This document shows positions 26,347-35,173 of a stretch of DNA of 64,000 nt, one piece after another. The notes below the pieces were generated by a model. The model made no database searches. It had not been told where the DNA came from and was given only the letters and a program-made list of their open reading frames with translations. Numbering within the stretch: the stretch's first letter is position 1; the number at the start of each line of letters is the position of its first letter. The translations under genes and the position numbers were made by a program. This DNA is from JAIBBV01 sp044347745 (GTDB lineage Bacteria > Bdellovibrionota_C > UBA2361 > JAFLCA01). The stretch spans positions 33,862 through 97,861 of the forward strand of contig JBIKUD010000008.1 of assembly GCA_044347745.1 (NCBI GenBank), read 5' to 3'.

Positions 26347-26373
26347 ACTGATTGCCTATAGGCCGGACGAGAT

Positions 26374-27033
26374 ATGAAAGAGAAGGTTGCTGAAGAAATC
26401 GCACGACTTGTCCAGGATGGTCAGATTATTGGCGTCGGCACGGGCACCACAGTTGACTGTGCTCTTGAAGCCATAGGTCGCCGGATTCAAACTGAAAAAT
26501 TGCGTCTATCTGTCGTTCCCACCTCCCTTGAGAGTGCCTGGCGCTGCGAGTCACTTGGATTGCAGGTGCTTCATTCAGCCTACAGTGGCGTGCTGAATTG
26601 GGGCTTCGACGGAGCGGATGCCGTAAATTCTCAAAAATGGCTTATCAAGGGAAAAGGCGGAGCGCTTTTTCAAGAGAAAGTTTTAGCTGCGCGCTGCAAA
26701 ACTTTTCTGGTGATAGTTGATGAATCAAAAATTGTGAGCGATCTTTCAGTTTGCCCTATCCCACTCGAAGTACTTCCTCAAGCTCGCGCGCATGTAGAGA
26801 GAGAATTGAAATTGCGTGGCGCTCAATCTGTTACTCTTAGACAAGGTACTGGGAAACACGGCCCAATAATTTCGGAACAAGGCAATATTCTGCTCGATGC
26901 AAAATTTGCCCAAATCGGACCAGGCCTCGAAAAAGATCTAAAGACCATAGTTGGAGTTGTTGAGTCTGGCCTCTTTATTGGCTATGCCTCTGAGGTGTTG
27001 GTCGGTACGGCAGCTGGCGTGCGACGTCTTTGA
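26374..27033 (+). CDS. rpiA: Ribose-5-phosphate isomerase A
   Basis: Interconverts ribose 5-phosphate and ribulose 5-phosphate. 219 residues, the normal length. GVGTGTTVDCAL binds the phosphate, FDGADAVN carries catalytic aspartates, and KGKGGALFQEKVLA holds the catalytic Glu and Lys. VPTSLES fits the usual SxxT/S region. It is the last gene of the pckG-GT2-SDR-rpiA run and the last intact gene before the decayed island. Confidence 0.93.
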   Translation: MKEKVAEEIARLVQDGQIIGVGTGTTVDCALEAIGRRIQTEKLRLSVVPTSLESAWRCESLGLQVLHSAYSGVLNWGFDGADAVNSQKWLIKGKGGALFQEKVLAARCKTFLVIVDESKIVSDLSVCPIPLEVLPQARAHVERELKLRGAQSVTLRQGTGKHGPIISEQGNILLDAKFAQIGPGLEKDLKTIVGVVESGLFIGYASEVLVGTAAGVRRL

Positions 27034-27084
27034 ATGAGCTCTGCGCTTTATCAAATGACTAACATGAAGAAGTTCAAGTGTAAT

Positions 27085-27366
27085 TTAGATCGGGCGCGCT
27101 GATGCGATTGAAAACTCCACCTTTGCTCCTTTTTCTTGTTCTTTGAGGAGGAGTTGGCAGCCGTGCTGAGTGGCTTCATGTAAATTATGGACAGGCCGTA
27201 ATGCGATTTGCTCGGATTGGCGTTCTGGCATAATGAGAACAAAATGTTCAGTTGCTTTTACCAAAAACACAGAACCTTCCTTTGCATAACTGCCAACCGG
27301 TTTTGCAGCTCTGAACGCATCGAGTAAAAGTGGAAAATCTGAATTTTCGATGGTGATTATTTGCAT
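27085..27366 (-). CDS. Small hypothetical protein
   Basis: 93 residues with alternating hydrophobic/polar character (SVFLVKATEHFVLIMPER) suggesting a compact alpha/beta fold. No signal peptide, no recognised domain and no clear Shine-Dalgarno sequence. It lies convergent to rpiA at the edge of the decayed island. Confidence 0.5.
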   Translation of the reverse strand: MQIITIENSDFPLLLDAFRAAKPVGSYAKEGSVFLVKATEHFVLIMPERQSEQIALRPVHNLHEATQHGCQLLLKEQEKGAKVEFSIASARPI

Positions 27367-27469
27367 AGGAGTGTGGACTCGTATCCTCTCGGAATTTGCT
27401 GGCCAGGCCGCAGCAGATATCCTTTTCAGCTTTCAGTCTGCTGAGCCCATACCGTTTAAAATCGTCAGT

Positions 27470-28060
27470 TTATTTTAGATCTTGAGGCTTTGGTGCGTTT
27501 TTTGTGGTTCGTAAGATATTGTAATTATTTAATTTTGCCATAGAGTGCTCGCCATTAATGACGATAAGATCATAGGGGCCGCGGCATTCACTATCACTCG
27601 CTACAATTTTTACGCTTCGACTTTGAATATTGACGTTGTCAAGACGAGAAACAAGCTCCGGAGTTGGAGCACATGAGAAGTAGCCTTGGATAAAAGTTGT
27701 AGGCTCTGATAGTTCCAGCTTCCTTGCCACATTCAAACAAGGGACGTCGCTTAGCGGGTGATTTAAGCCAAGTTGGATTCGAAGAGGAAAGTTAGGTTCG
27801 ATACTCACAATATTCGCTTAAGGGTCTGACAACAATGCAATCACGCAGGCGCTAGTACCAACAAATGAGCCAATTTCTAAGATATTTTTTGGAGAGCCAG
27901 CACCGTAGGCTGTAAAAATATCTTCAATTTCCCATGGAAGAATAGAACCACACTCTATACTTTTTCGCTGCAACCCAAGCGAAAACAGAATGTTCACAAC
28001 TTACTCAAATCGTGAAACAAATGGAGAGTCGTTGGTCCAGGTGCATGGAACTACTGTCAT
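27470..28060 (-). pseudogene. SAM methyltransferase gene with two in-frame TAA codons
   Basis: One continuous frame runs from ATG 28060 to TAA at 27472-27470 (197 codons) but contains TAA at codon 20 (28003-28001) and codon 81 (27820-27818). On both sides of the second stop the sequence is that of a Methyltransf_24-like protein: motif I ILEIGSFVGTSACVIALL, then stop, then ANIVSIEPN with the acidic post-I residue, then YDLIVINGEHS. There is no frameshift. The ATG overlaps the upstream gene's TGA (ATGA), the mark of a formerly coupled operon. The C-terminus is short for the family. GTG at 27997 and 27808 could restart translation of fragments. Confidence 0.75.
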
Positions 28061-28749
28061 GATTTTTCTGCGCCTCCACGGAGGAAGTTCGAGGATTTAG
28101 AATAAAAACCAATATTCTGACCCTTGAAGTTCAGTCGAAAGAAGCCAAGATCGAATCCGCTGGACTGCGCCACAACTGTCAGCCAAGAGAACCAATTGAC
28201 GCCTTGCGGGGGAGTTTGTGGCTCATCGATTACACAACATGGCAATAAGATGAAACTCTTGTTGAGTTCACGAGCCGCTTCAATAATTACTAAATTTGAT
28301 CCATGGGCATGCAGGCCTATAAGGAGGTCGTAATTTGCTGCAACTGAGATCTCAAATTTTTGTGAGCGGTGCGGTACCGATTCTTTGGATAGACCCCGTC
28401 GGCGCCTATCTGCCAATAGTCTATGCTTCTCGGGTAGCGGTTGATACACTGGATCGATGACTTCGGCATCAAATCCTTGCTGCCGAAGGAGGTATGTCAG
28501 CAACCCCTTGCCACCACCCACGTCCGCCACTCGGCACGGCAGGTAGTTTTTGGCGACCCACTGTGCAAGCAAATCAAAGCGAAACTTGCCCATTTTAGGC
28601 AGGTTGTCCCCCGATAGTCGCTTCCCAGACTTAGCAGGATCGGGCAAACCCAAACTTTCCAATGATGGAAGCGGTGGATACTTATGTTGTCTTCGCTGGT
28701 CCGGCCCGGGGCCTCTGTCACTGTTTGGGTCTACTCTGAAATCAGCCAT
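28057..28749 (-). CDS. Methyltransferase-like protein
   Basis: 230-residue Rossmann-type protein. The SAM motif I is CRVADVGGGKGLLTYLL, followed by AEVIDP as the acidic post-I strand. FILLPCCVIDEPQTPPQG near residue 170 resembles the Pro-Cys region of DUF2431/Methyltransf_32-like enzymes. The N-terminal 50 residues are charged and Pro-rich. It appears intact and overlaps the following interrupted methyltransferase gene by ATGA, so the two were probably one transcription unit. The substrate is unknown. Confidence 0.65.
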   Translation of the reverse strand: MADFRVDPNSDRGPGPDQRRQHKYPPLPSLESLGLPDPAKSGKRLSGDNLPKMGKFRFDLLAQWVAKNYLPCRVADVGGGKGLLTYLLRQQGFDAEVIDPVYQPLPEKHRLLADRRRRGLSKESVPHRSQKFEISVAANYDLLIGLHAHGSNLVIIEAARELNKSFILLPCCVIDEPQTPPQGVNWFSWLTVVAQSSGFDLGFFRLNFKGQNIGFYSKSSNFLRGGAEKS

Positions 28750-28913
28750 ATCTTAAACGCAAATAGGGGAAGGAAATGGAGTGCATGCCCAATTAATTCA
28801 GCGCCCTTATTATATATAAAGGGTGATTTTAGTTCAATTCAAGTACCCATGCCACTGTAGTCCATGCTCTATAATAAAGATTGCGTACCTACAGTGGGTT
28901 CAAATTATTGACG

Positions 28914-29404
28914 CTAAATCCAAAATCTCTCAATGGAGTGACTGGGCGACTGGATCCCAGCTGCGTACCGACGAGCTCCTTCAAAATAATCCGGAAGAAT
29001 CTGACTGGCATATAGTGCTAGGTCGTCCACTTTGCGATCGATGAAGTTCCCCACAATTAGCAATAACGGTGATGTCCCCAAAGCAATTTCCGCTGCCTGC
29101 TTGCTAGCTGACCTAGGTCCACCGACGTAGCACCGATACGCTTACAGTAAGCAAGCTCTTCTGCTTTTTTGATGGCGGCTACAGTGTCGACATCGGTGCT
29201 ACATCCAGTTGGAGCGAACGGCGTGTACGTGCTGCGACTAAAACAAGTCACTATTGTCCGAGTAATCCCGCCCAATGCGTGCATCGTCGCACCTCAGGAA
29301 AGCGCAATATCGTCCGGGTGCGGTGAGAGGCAGCCGATTCCTCTAGTCTCGTCGAGCCCAAGTAACTCAAATAAGGTTGTGGTATCAGCTGCGTCGATCA
29401 ACAT
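28914..29404 (-). pseudogene. PIG-L/LmbE-family deacetylase pseudogene
   Basis: ATG 29404, with GGGAGGAT upstream, opens a frame containing the PIG-L zinc motif SPHPDDIALS. TGA (29296-29294) then falls exactly where LSCGGT-type proteins have Cys. The same frame resumes as GATMHALGGITRTIVTCFSRS and continues through AAIKKAEELAYCKRIGA, the usual KxEExxAxxxLG helix. After LLWG the frame is lost. In another frame the family's C-terminal end is recognisable: DDLALYASQILPDYFEG ... ERFW. About 100 residues between, including the HxDH motif region, are missing. So there is one nonsense codon plus a deletion with frameshift. Intact relatives remove acetyl groups from N-acetylglucosaminyl or similar substrates. 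Confidence 0.72.
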
Positions 29405-29406
29405 TG

Positions 29407-30025
29407 AGAGATCCTCCCACTCTGTCCATCGCACGTGCTCTTCAGTGAAGACCTACGACCTGAAAGGGCGGATGCTGAAAAGCAACTGGGCTCAAACTCA
29501 GTTGATCTTTTTTGGCATTCCGAAGATGCCCATTTTGCGAATAGTTGTGACTTTATAATGCTAATCTGCATCCGAGGCGATAGGGTCGCACGAACTCTTT
29601 TGAGTCTCGTGAAGCCGGAAAATCTGCCAAAGCACACACTAAAAGCTCTCACTGAACCCTGGTATCAAATTTTCCCCGATGATTCATTCAGTAACGTGTC
29701 GCGGCCAAGAAGCAGTTGCGCCGTTTTCAGCAGTGCGCCTGGGGGCAAGTTGAGATTCGACCCAATGTTTACGATCTGTTCTAATCCAGAAGCATTTGCT
29801 GCTTTGCGGTGCTTGAATGACCTCATAAATGAGCAAGCAATTTCAGTTTGCCTGGAACCAGGAGATTTATTGATTATCGATAATAGGCGATGTGTTCATG
29901 CGAGGACTAGATATCAGCCCCGCTTTGACGGTTGGGATAGGTGGCTTCAACGTATGAGCCTCTATCTCTCCCCGCCACCAGCCCACCTCCTTGAGGGGGA
30001 GAACGAGCCAATTATTCGGTTCTAG
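29407..30025 (+). pseudogene. Truncated Fe(II)/2-oxoglutarate oxygenase (clavaminate-synthase-like)
   Basis: The C-terminal two-thirds of a TauD/clavaminate-synthase-type dioxygenase. The iron ligands HSE (in DLFWHSEDAH) and the distal His (RRCVHART) are present, as is the 2OG-binding Arg region near RWLQRMSL. GDLLIIDNRRCVHART is the strongest match. Family members are about 320-360 residues; here the open frame starts only about 30 residues before the first His ligand, and ATG 29435 would give 196 residues. Upstream DNA on this strand is the antisense of the PIG-L pseudogene, so the N-terminal third was probably lost by deletion near 29405-29440. A fold without its N-terminal strands is unlikely to work. 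Confidence 0.7.
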
Positions 30026-30443
30026 GCCCCGACTGATCCTGTCATATTATTGAACACTGGTCTCCTTTTAAGGTTGAGTCGACAAAGTCGTACGTTCGCG
30101 GCGAAGAACCAAAAAAAGTTCTTTCTGGGATAAGCCACGTGAAAATCTGAAAAATACTTTGAATTGGGGGAGGGAAGCTCCTGAGGAGTCTAAAATTATT
30201 GCCAGGATAAAGCGATTTTGAGCTCACTTCTAGTAATCCTTTAGGCACTTCATATATTCCCACCCCAGCCGCGCCGCGTCTGTACATACGTCGACGGCGA
30301 ACAGCAAAGCGGGGCAACCGCGTCAATATTGCAACTTAAGCAAAATTGACGTTATCACATAAAACGCTCATGGCGCGTAATATATTCTAATTATTTAGTT
30401 TTCTTGTGCAGTTGTGTTTGGGTAGCAAGTTGCTGACTTGGCG
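30026..30443. other. Gene-poor stretch beside the decayed island
   Basis: Contains one minus-strand open frame (30042-30326, TTG start, 94 residues, GIYEVPKGLLEVSSKSLYPG) that matches nothing I know and may be a further relic. No terminator or promoter is obvious. Confidence 0.35.
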
Positions 30444-31253
30444 TTATTTCTTACGAAAGCAGGACAAGAGCTTCCCCGTAATTCCCACGGACCTGCGCTC
30501 ATAAAACAGCACTGACTGGGCGAGTAGCCCTGCATGAAGATGGTCGGCCCCAGACTTGGAAATGAGCACACGAAGTCCATAGTTTCCAATCAAATGTGGT
30601 GCCACTATCTTTTCAAGCTGTACATGAAGCGAATTTGTAGAGCTGTGCGATGTTTCAACAAGCAATAGCATTTTTTCATTCTCATCAAGGTCGCTGCCTT
30701 TTAAGAATGCCATTTTTAAAATGGAGTGCTCAGACTGCGCGAAAGCGCTTAGCTCGTCTTTTGCCTTCAAAAGAATTTCGTCATTCACCGCCGATACTTT
30801 GAGAAGGGAAAGATCTTCTTCCGGCTGATTCTCAGCGATGAGGTCATCGATGCACTCAGGTCCAAGTTTTAGCTGAGCAATTTCCCAGGGCGAAAATTCC
30901 TTTTCTACGTTTTGGCCAGGGTTAAGGCAAAGCCACCAGTCTTGCGGCACGAGGTCACATAGTTGTTTAGCGCTTAGTTCCCGGAGCTGTAGTTTTTGTC
31001 CAGCCCAAGACTCAACTAATTCTGGCCTGGTAAAGATGGGCACAATTACTCTATCACCGGCATTGAGAGCCAGGACCTGAATTAAATCATTTTGATATTC
31101 TGCAAGCTCGTTAATGGGCAGAGATTGTGTGCGAGTTGGAACTTGTAGCATTGAGCTCAAGAATTGAAGCAGAAACGCTCGAACAATCTTCGGTTCTCCT
31201 TCAATCGCCTGTTCAAGCAGCTCTTCAAGAATTTGGTTGCTTTGTGAGCTCAT
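30444..31253 (-). CDS. SseB-domain protein
   Basis: 269 residues. The central part (ALNAGDRVIVPIFTRPELVESW, then LVPQDWWLCLNPGQN and EFSPWEIAQLKLG) follows the SseB N-terminal domain. The C-terminal 100 residues (LLLVETSHSSTNSLHVQLEK) fit the SseB C-terminal region. SseB domains occur in type III secretion regulators but also widely as stand-alone soluble proteins of unclear role; no secretion genes are nearby. It follows ompH by 33 bp and is probably cotranscribed. Confidence 0.65.
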   Translation of the reverse strand: MSSQSNQILEELLEQAIEGEPKIVRAFLLQFLSSMLQVPTRTQSLPINELAEYQNDLIQVLALNAGDRVIVPIFTRPELVESWAGQKLQLRELSAKQLCDLVPQDWWLCLNPGQNVEKEFSPWEIAQLKLGPECIDDLIAENQPEEDLSLLKVSAVNDEILLKAKDELSAFAQSEHSILKMAFLKGSDLDENEKMLLLVETSHSSTNSLHVQLEKIVAPHLIGNYGLRVLISKSGADHLHAGLLAQSVLFYERRSVGITGKLLSCFRKK

Positions 31254-31286
31254 GCCATCAAATGCTCGAAAACAAGAGCCTTGCGG

Positions 31287-31790
31287 CTACTTGTTCATAG
31301 ATTTAATGACATCTTCAGTGATGTCTGCCGATGTATCACCAAAAAGCACAGGTCCCCGCGCATCTTTGCCTTTATCGAGTACGAGGTCTATTTTTTTGCC
31401 CTCTGCGTAGGAGCGAATTGCTGCGAGCGCGGCATCAGTTAAATCTTTATTAATTTTGAGATAACGCTGCTTAAGATCATCATCAGTGTCTTTGACCATG
31501 CGCGCAAATTCACGAGCATCTTGGCGAAATTTATCTGCTTCTTTAGAGTCTGGTTTTATATTGTCTTTTTTAAGTTTCTCTTCGGTCGTTTTGAGCGTTT
31601 TTCTTTCTGACTCAATTTTTGCCTTGGCTTTAAGGGTTACATCGTCCAGGGTCTTTTTTTTCTCTTTCGCTTCTTTCGATTCATTGAGGACCCGATTTAC
31701 GTCAACAGTGGCGATGCGATAATCGGCAACAGCAGCGCCCGTAAAGAGGAGGCCGGCGCTTAATGCGAGAGTGGTAAACAGCTTGTACAT
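31287..31790 (-). CDS. OmpH/Skp-family periplasmic chaperone
   Basis: 167 residues from ATG 31790, which gives a clean signal peptide (MYKLFTTLALSAGLLFTGAA, cut near AVA-DY); the longer upstream reading lacks a good signal. The mature protein starts RIATVDVNRVLNESKEAK, the typical OmpH opening, then has a Lys/Glu-rich coiled coil and ends with a short beta strand (KIDLVLDKG). The family holds unfolded outer-membrane proteins in the periplasm. It usually sits between bamA and lpxD; here the neighbours are HDOD and SseB-like genes. Confidence 0.85.
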   Translation of the reverse strand: MYKLFTTLALSAGLLFTGAAVADYRIATVDVNRVLNESKEAKEKKKTLDDVTLKAKAKIESERKTLKTTEEKLKKDNIKPDSKEADKFRQDAREFARMVKDTDDDLKQRYLKINKDLTDAALAAIRSYAEGKKIDLVLDKGKDARGPVLFGDTSADITEDVIKSMNK

Positions 31791-31932
31791 ATGTGGTAGT
31801 TCAAAAAGTTGGTATCGACTAAAAAGAGGCCGAGCAAATTTACTATACCCCTCGAGGGAAAACAAATAGAGTTTTTGCCCAAATGTCTCCTAAAGGGGAG
31901 TAACTGCACGAACATGCCATTCTGCAGGTGTT

Positions 31933-33630
31933 CTACAGTTCGACGGGAATGCCACCTGGAATTTGAGGTAGTTTCTGATTTAAGAGGCCTACAACAGTTC
32001 TGAATACACGGCGTGCTTCGAACGTGAGGGAGTTGCTATTACCACAGTCAGCGTACAGAGCCACTGGCGTGTCATGATCAGCGTCAATCGGCGAAAGCGC
32101 AAAGGCTTTGCTGCCCCAAGGTGAATTTTTTGACTCCTTGTTACCGAAAGATTGTACTTTCGAAAAACATTGAGCCAGCGGCGATAGCGGATCGAGAAGA
32201 TCAAGTTTTTGCCCATTGCCGATATTCGGCCCACGAGCTACGACCACTATTGCTTCAGTGCGGTCTTTAGAAACTACAATCAAGGCCGACTTTTCAAATG
32301 GACCTTTGTCGACAAGCATCTCCAAAAGCGAGGCAATAAGCTCTTCGCTTGTCTTGGACTCGTTACAAATGTTGGTAAAATTGTTCAGCACCTGATTACC
32401 GGCAGCGGTGCGAAGTTTTGGAGGTTCAATAAGTTTTTCTGTTGGTTCCACCCTCGGAACGGTCTTTGTATTTTCTCGGTTGCTTTTCAGGCTGAAGCGT
32501 TCGTCAATTTGCTCGTTTACGGTGTGAATTGTCGTCGCGGGTTTTTGCACAGCCCCTGATTTTGTCGGTGTTGGTGCTGTCGCGCTTGGCTTAGCGTCTT
32601 TGGCTATTGCTCCTGATACCGGAGTGCTTTTCTGTTGAATTAACTCAGAAATTTCAGTGTCCAGTTCCGAGGTCGCTTTAGTCCCGGGCTGCGCAGCAGC
32701 TGCGCTGCTTGTGCCTAAGAGAGCATCTTGTTTTTTCTTCTCTTCAAGTAATCGTAGAGAGAATAAATATTCAGAGCAACGCTCGTAGATTCGCAAGTAT
32801 TGCGTGTCGTTCATTTGCAGCATGCGAAGTGCGCTCTTCGGAGCTAAAGATTTCCCAGGAGCAAGTTTTTCCCAGCGATTATTGTCGAAGGCATCTACCA
32901 TTTCGGCTGCGGCTTGGCAGATTGGTTTAATAATTGCGCGATCTGGAGTTCTTGAACGTGCGTCTCTGTCGAGCGCAAATAATAAAGCTTCTGGTATGCC
33001 ATGACGACGCAGGTACGTAACTCCCATGCGTTCCACGTCAAATTTATGGTCCTGAGCTAGTCGGTAATTTATTCCGCTTCGCGAGAGTTCTTCAGCAAGT
33101 TTGGTGTAGGTTTCACCAAGATGAATTACGGCCAACATTTCGCCCGTACAGAATAGAAGTCCTGCTGCCTGGCAATCATCAGTTAAGGTTCGTGCGAGTG
33201 CTTCAGCAAGAATTGTCCCGATGATTGAGGTTCGTTTACAGCGATTTCTATGAAGCTCAAACCAGTGTTTTATATCTTCATTTTCAATCGGAGCGCGCTC
33301 TTTCATCTTTTCGAGTGTTTCGAGCACTACATCCGAGCCCAGGCGTACAATGGCTGTCTTTACCGAAGTAATTGGTGAGCGACCACCCGAAAAGAACATG
33401 GCGTTGGAAGTTCGAAGTAGCTCGATGACAATTGCTGGGTCCTGCGCCGCAATTACGGCTAAATCTTCAACACGAATGTTTTTATCAATAACCAGTTTGC
33501 GAGCCTCAAGCCACACGCTCATATCGGGTGGCATTAAAAGGGAGAAAGGACGCCCTCCGCCCTTGCCGCCATCACTGCCAGCTTCGCCAGAATCTTCAGA
33601 CTTTGTGTTTAGTTGCTTCTCGTCGGCCAT
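31933..33630 (-). CDS. HDOD-domain regulator with GAF-like C-terminus
   Basis: 565 residues. Residues about 30-240 are an HDOD domain (VEDLAVIAAQDPAIVIELLR, SVKTAIVRLGSDVVLETLE), a non-catalytic HD-type fold common in bacterial signalling. A Pro/Thr/Lys-rich linker covers 290-400. Residues about 405-560 (NFTNICNESKTSEELIASLL, then SALIVVSKDRTEAIVVVARG) resemble a GAF-type sensor. The N-terminus has a Gly/Asp-rich tract. A cytoplasmic signalling role is likely; ligand and partner unknown. There is no response-regulator receiver domain. Confidence 0.8.
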   Translation of the reverse strand: MADEKQLNTKSEDSGEAGSDGGKGGGRPFSLLMPPDMSVWLEARKLVIDKNIRVEDLAVIAAQDPAIVIELLRTSNAMFFSGGRSPITSVKTAIVRLGSDVVLETLEKMKERAPIENEDIKHWFELHRNRCKRTSIIGTILAEALARTLTDDCQAAGLLFCTGEMLAVIHLGETYTKLAEELSRSGINYRLAQDHKFDVERMGVTYLRRHGIPEALLFALDRDARSRTPDRAIIKPICQAAAEMVDAFDNNRWEKLAPGKSLAPKSALRMLQMNDTQYLRIYERCSEYLFSLRLLEEKKKQDALLGTSSAAAAQPGTKATSELDTEISELIQQKSTPVSGAIAKDAKPSATAPTPTKSGAVQKPATTIHTVNEQIDERFSLKSNRENTKTVPRVEPTEKLIEPPKLRTAAGNQVLNNFTNICNESKTSEELIASLLEMLVDKGPFEKSALIVVSKDRTEAIVVVARGPNIGNGQKLDLLDPLSPLAQCFSKVQSFGNKESKNSPWGSKAFALSPIDADHDTPVALYADCGNSNSLTFEARRVFRTVVGLLNQKLPQIPGGIPVEL

Positions 33631-33787
33631 GGGCCAAAACTAATGATTTCAAAAGGTTATATTAGTGACCGGTATCCCTCTTCTTAGTAGTTCGGCAGGC
33701 TCGGGGTTTTACTTAATGCGCTGCGTGGCGTTCTCAAAGAGGTGAGCTATAATCGGCCCGGCTTTAAGTTGGAAAAGGAGATACCGT

Positions 33788-35173
33788 ATGCGAATTGAAC
33801 GTGACTCGATGGGTGAGATGCAAGTGCCAGATGATGCATTATATGGAGCGTCAACGCAGCGCGCGGTACTCAATTTTCCTATCAGCGAGCTTCGTTTTTC
33901 GAAGCGATTTGTGCAAGCAGTCGGACATATTAAGCGCGCAGCCGCATTAGCTAATTCTGAGCTGGGTTTGCTTGATGAGAAAAAAACGAAAGCGATTGTC
34001 CAAGCAGCAGAGGAAATAATTGCCGACAAACTGTATTCGCATTTTGTGGTCGATATTTTCCAGACGGGCTCAGGCACATCAACCAACATGAATGCGAATG
34101 AAGTGATTGCCAATCGTGCCATAGAATTAATGGGCGGGAAGCGCGGCGATAAAGCACTGATGCACCCCAACGATCATGTCAATATGTGTCAGTCATCAAA
34201 TGACGTGATTCCTACAGCGATTCACGTTTCTGCGTACCTTGCCTGTGTGCAGGTTTTGTTGCCCGGTCTTAAACGACTGGAGGCCACTTTATTGGAAAAG
34301 TCCAAAGCGTTTTCGGGAGTCATAAAGTCTGGTCGCACGCATTTGCAGGACGCAACTCCCATTACCTTGGGCCAGGAGTTTGGCGGATATGCTACCCAGA
34401 TTACAAATGGAATTGCGCGAATTAATCGTACTCTGCCTATGCTCGCAGAACTTGCATTGGGCGGCACAGCGGTGGGAACGGGACTGAATACCCATCCCGA
34501 ATTTGCAGCTCGTGCGATTCAGCACCTAAATAAAGCCACGGGAGCTCAGTTTGTGGAGGCTCCAAATCATTTTGAGGCTCAAGGCGCTCGGGACGCTGCC
34601 GTCGAAATGAGTGGGCAACTGAAAACAATCGCCTGTTCCCTTATGAAAATTGCAAACGATCTACGTTGGTTGTCGTCGGGGCCACGTTGTAGTTTGGCTG
34701 AAATTACTCTGCCAGAGACTCAGCCTGGCTCGAGCATCATGCCTGCAAAGGTAAATCCGGTGATTTGTGAATCAGTCATGATGGTCTGCGCGCACGTATT
34801 TGGAAACGATGCCTGTATTACCTCCTGTGGTCAGCATGGCAATTTTGAATTGAACGTTATGCTCCCCGTTTTGGGGTATAACTTGCTTCAGGCGGTTGAG
34901 TTATTGGGGGCAGCCTCTCTCAATTTTGCTGATGCCTGTGTTGCTGGAGTCGAAGCTGATACTGAAAAGTGCCTTGAGTACGCAGAGAAGAGTCTTGCTA
35001 CCTGCACCTCTTTGGCGCCAAAAGTTGGATATGATCTTGCAGCCAAGATTGCGAAACAAGCCTATGCTGAGGACAAAACTGTTCGCCAAGTAGCCCTTGA
35101 GCTTAAAGTGTTGCCTGAGAAAGAACTTGCAAGAGTGCTTGATTTGCACGCAATGACAAAACCAGGACTTTAA
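33788..35173 (+). CDS. fumC: Fumarate hydratase class II
   Basis: Converts fumarate to malate in the TCA cycle without an Fe-S cluster. 461 residues, family-typical. Landmarks: TGSGTSTNMNANEVIANRA, SSNDVIPTAIHV, GRTHLQDATPITLGQEFGG, and the fumarase/aspartase signature GSSIMPAKVNP near 313-323, whose Ser is the catalytic base. An ideal Shine-Dalgarno (AAGGAGAT) precedes ATG. The next gene starts at the base after its stop codon. Confidence 0.97.
   Translation: MRIERDSMGEMQVPDDALYGASTQRAVLNFPISELRFSKRFVQAVGHIKRAAALANSELGLLDEKKTKAIVQAAEEIIADKLYSHFVVDIFQTGSGTSTNMNANEVIANRAIELMGGKRGDKALMHPNDHVNMCQSSNDVIPTAIHVSAYLACVQVLLPGLKRLEATLLEKSKAFSGVIKSGRTHLQDATPITLGQEFGGYATQITNGIARINRTLPMLAELALGGTAVGTGLNTHPEFAARAIQHLNKATGAQFVEAPNHFEAQGARDAAVEMSGQLKTIACSLMKIANDLRWLSSGPRCSLAEITLPETQPGSSIMPAKVNPVICESVMMVCAHVFGNDACITSCGQHGNFELNVMLPVLGYNLLQAVELLGAASLNFADACVAGVEADTEKCLEYAEKSLATCTSLAPKVGYDLAAKIAKQAYAEDKTVRQVALELKVLPEKELARVLDLHAMTKPGL

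Noticed and set aside
27470..28060. A variant genetic code reading TAA as an amino acid
   Set aside because: TAA is used as the normal stop of many intact genes in the window, for example fumC and btuB.
29057..29284. Minus-strand frame first read as a possible YcaO-type fragment (PTGCSTDVDTVAAIKKAEEL)
   Set aside because: Extending the frame upstream gave SPHPDDIALS, and a downstream frame gave a PIG-L-type C-terminus, so PIG-L explains it better.
28914..29404. Selenocysteine recoding at the PIG-L TGA
   Set aside because: The same gene has a large internal deletion and frameshift, so the TGA is most simply a nonsense mutation.
33709..34170. 153-residue minus-strand frame over the start of fumC
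   Set aside because: Antisense shadow of fumC, which has a perfect Shine-Dalgarno and full conservation.
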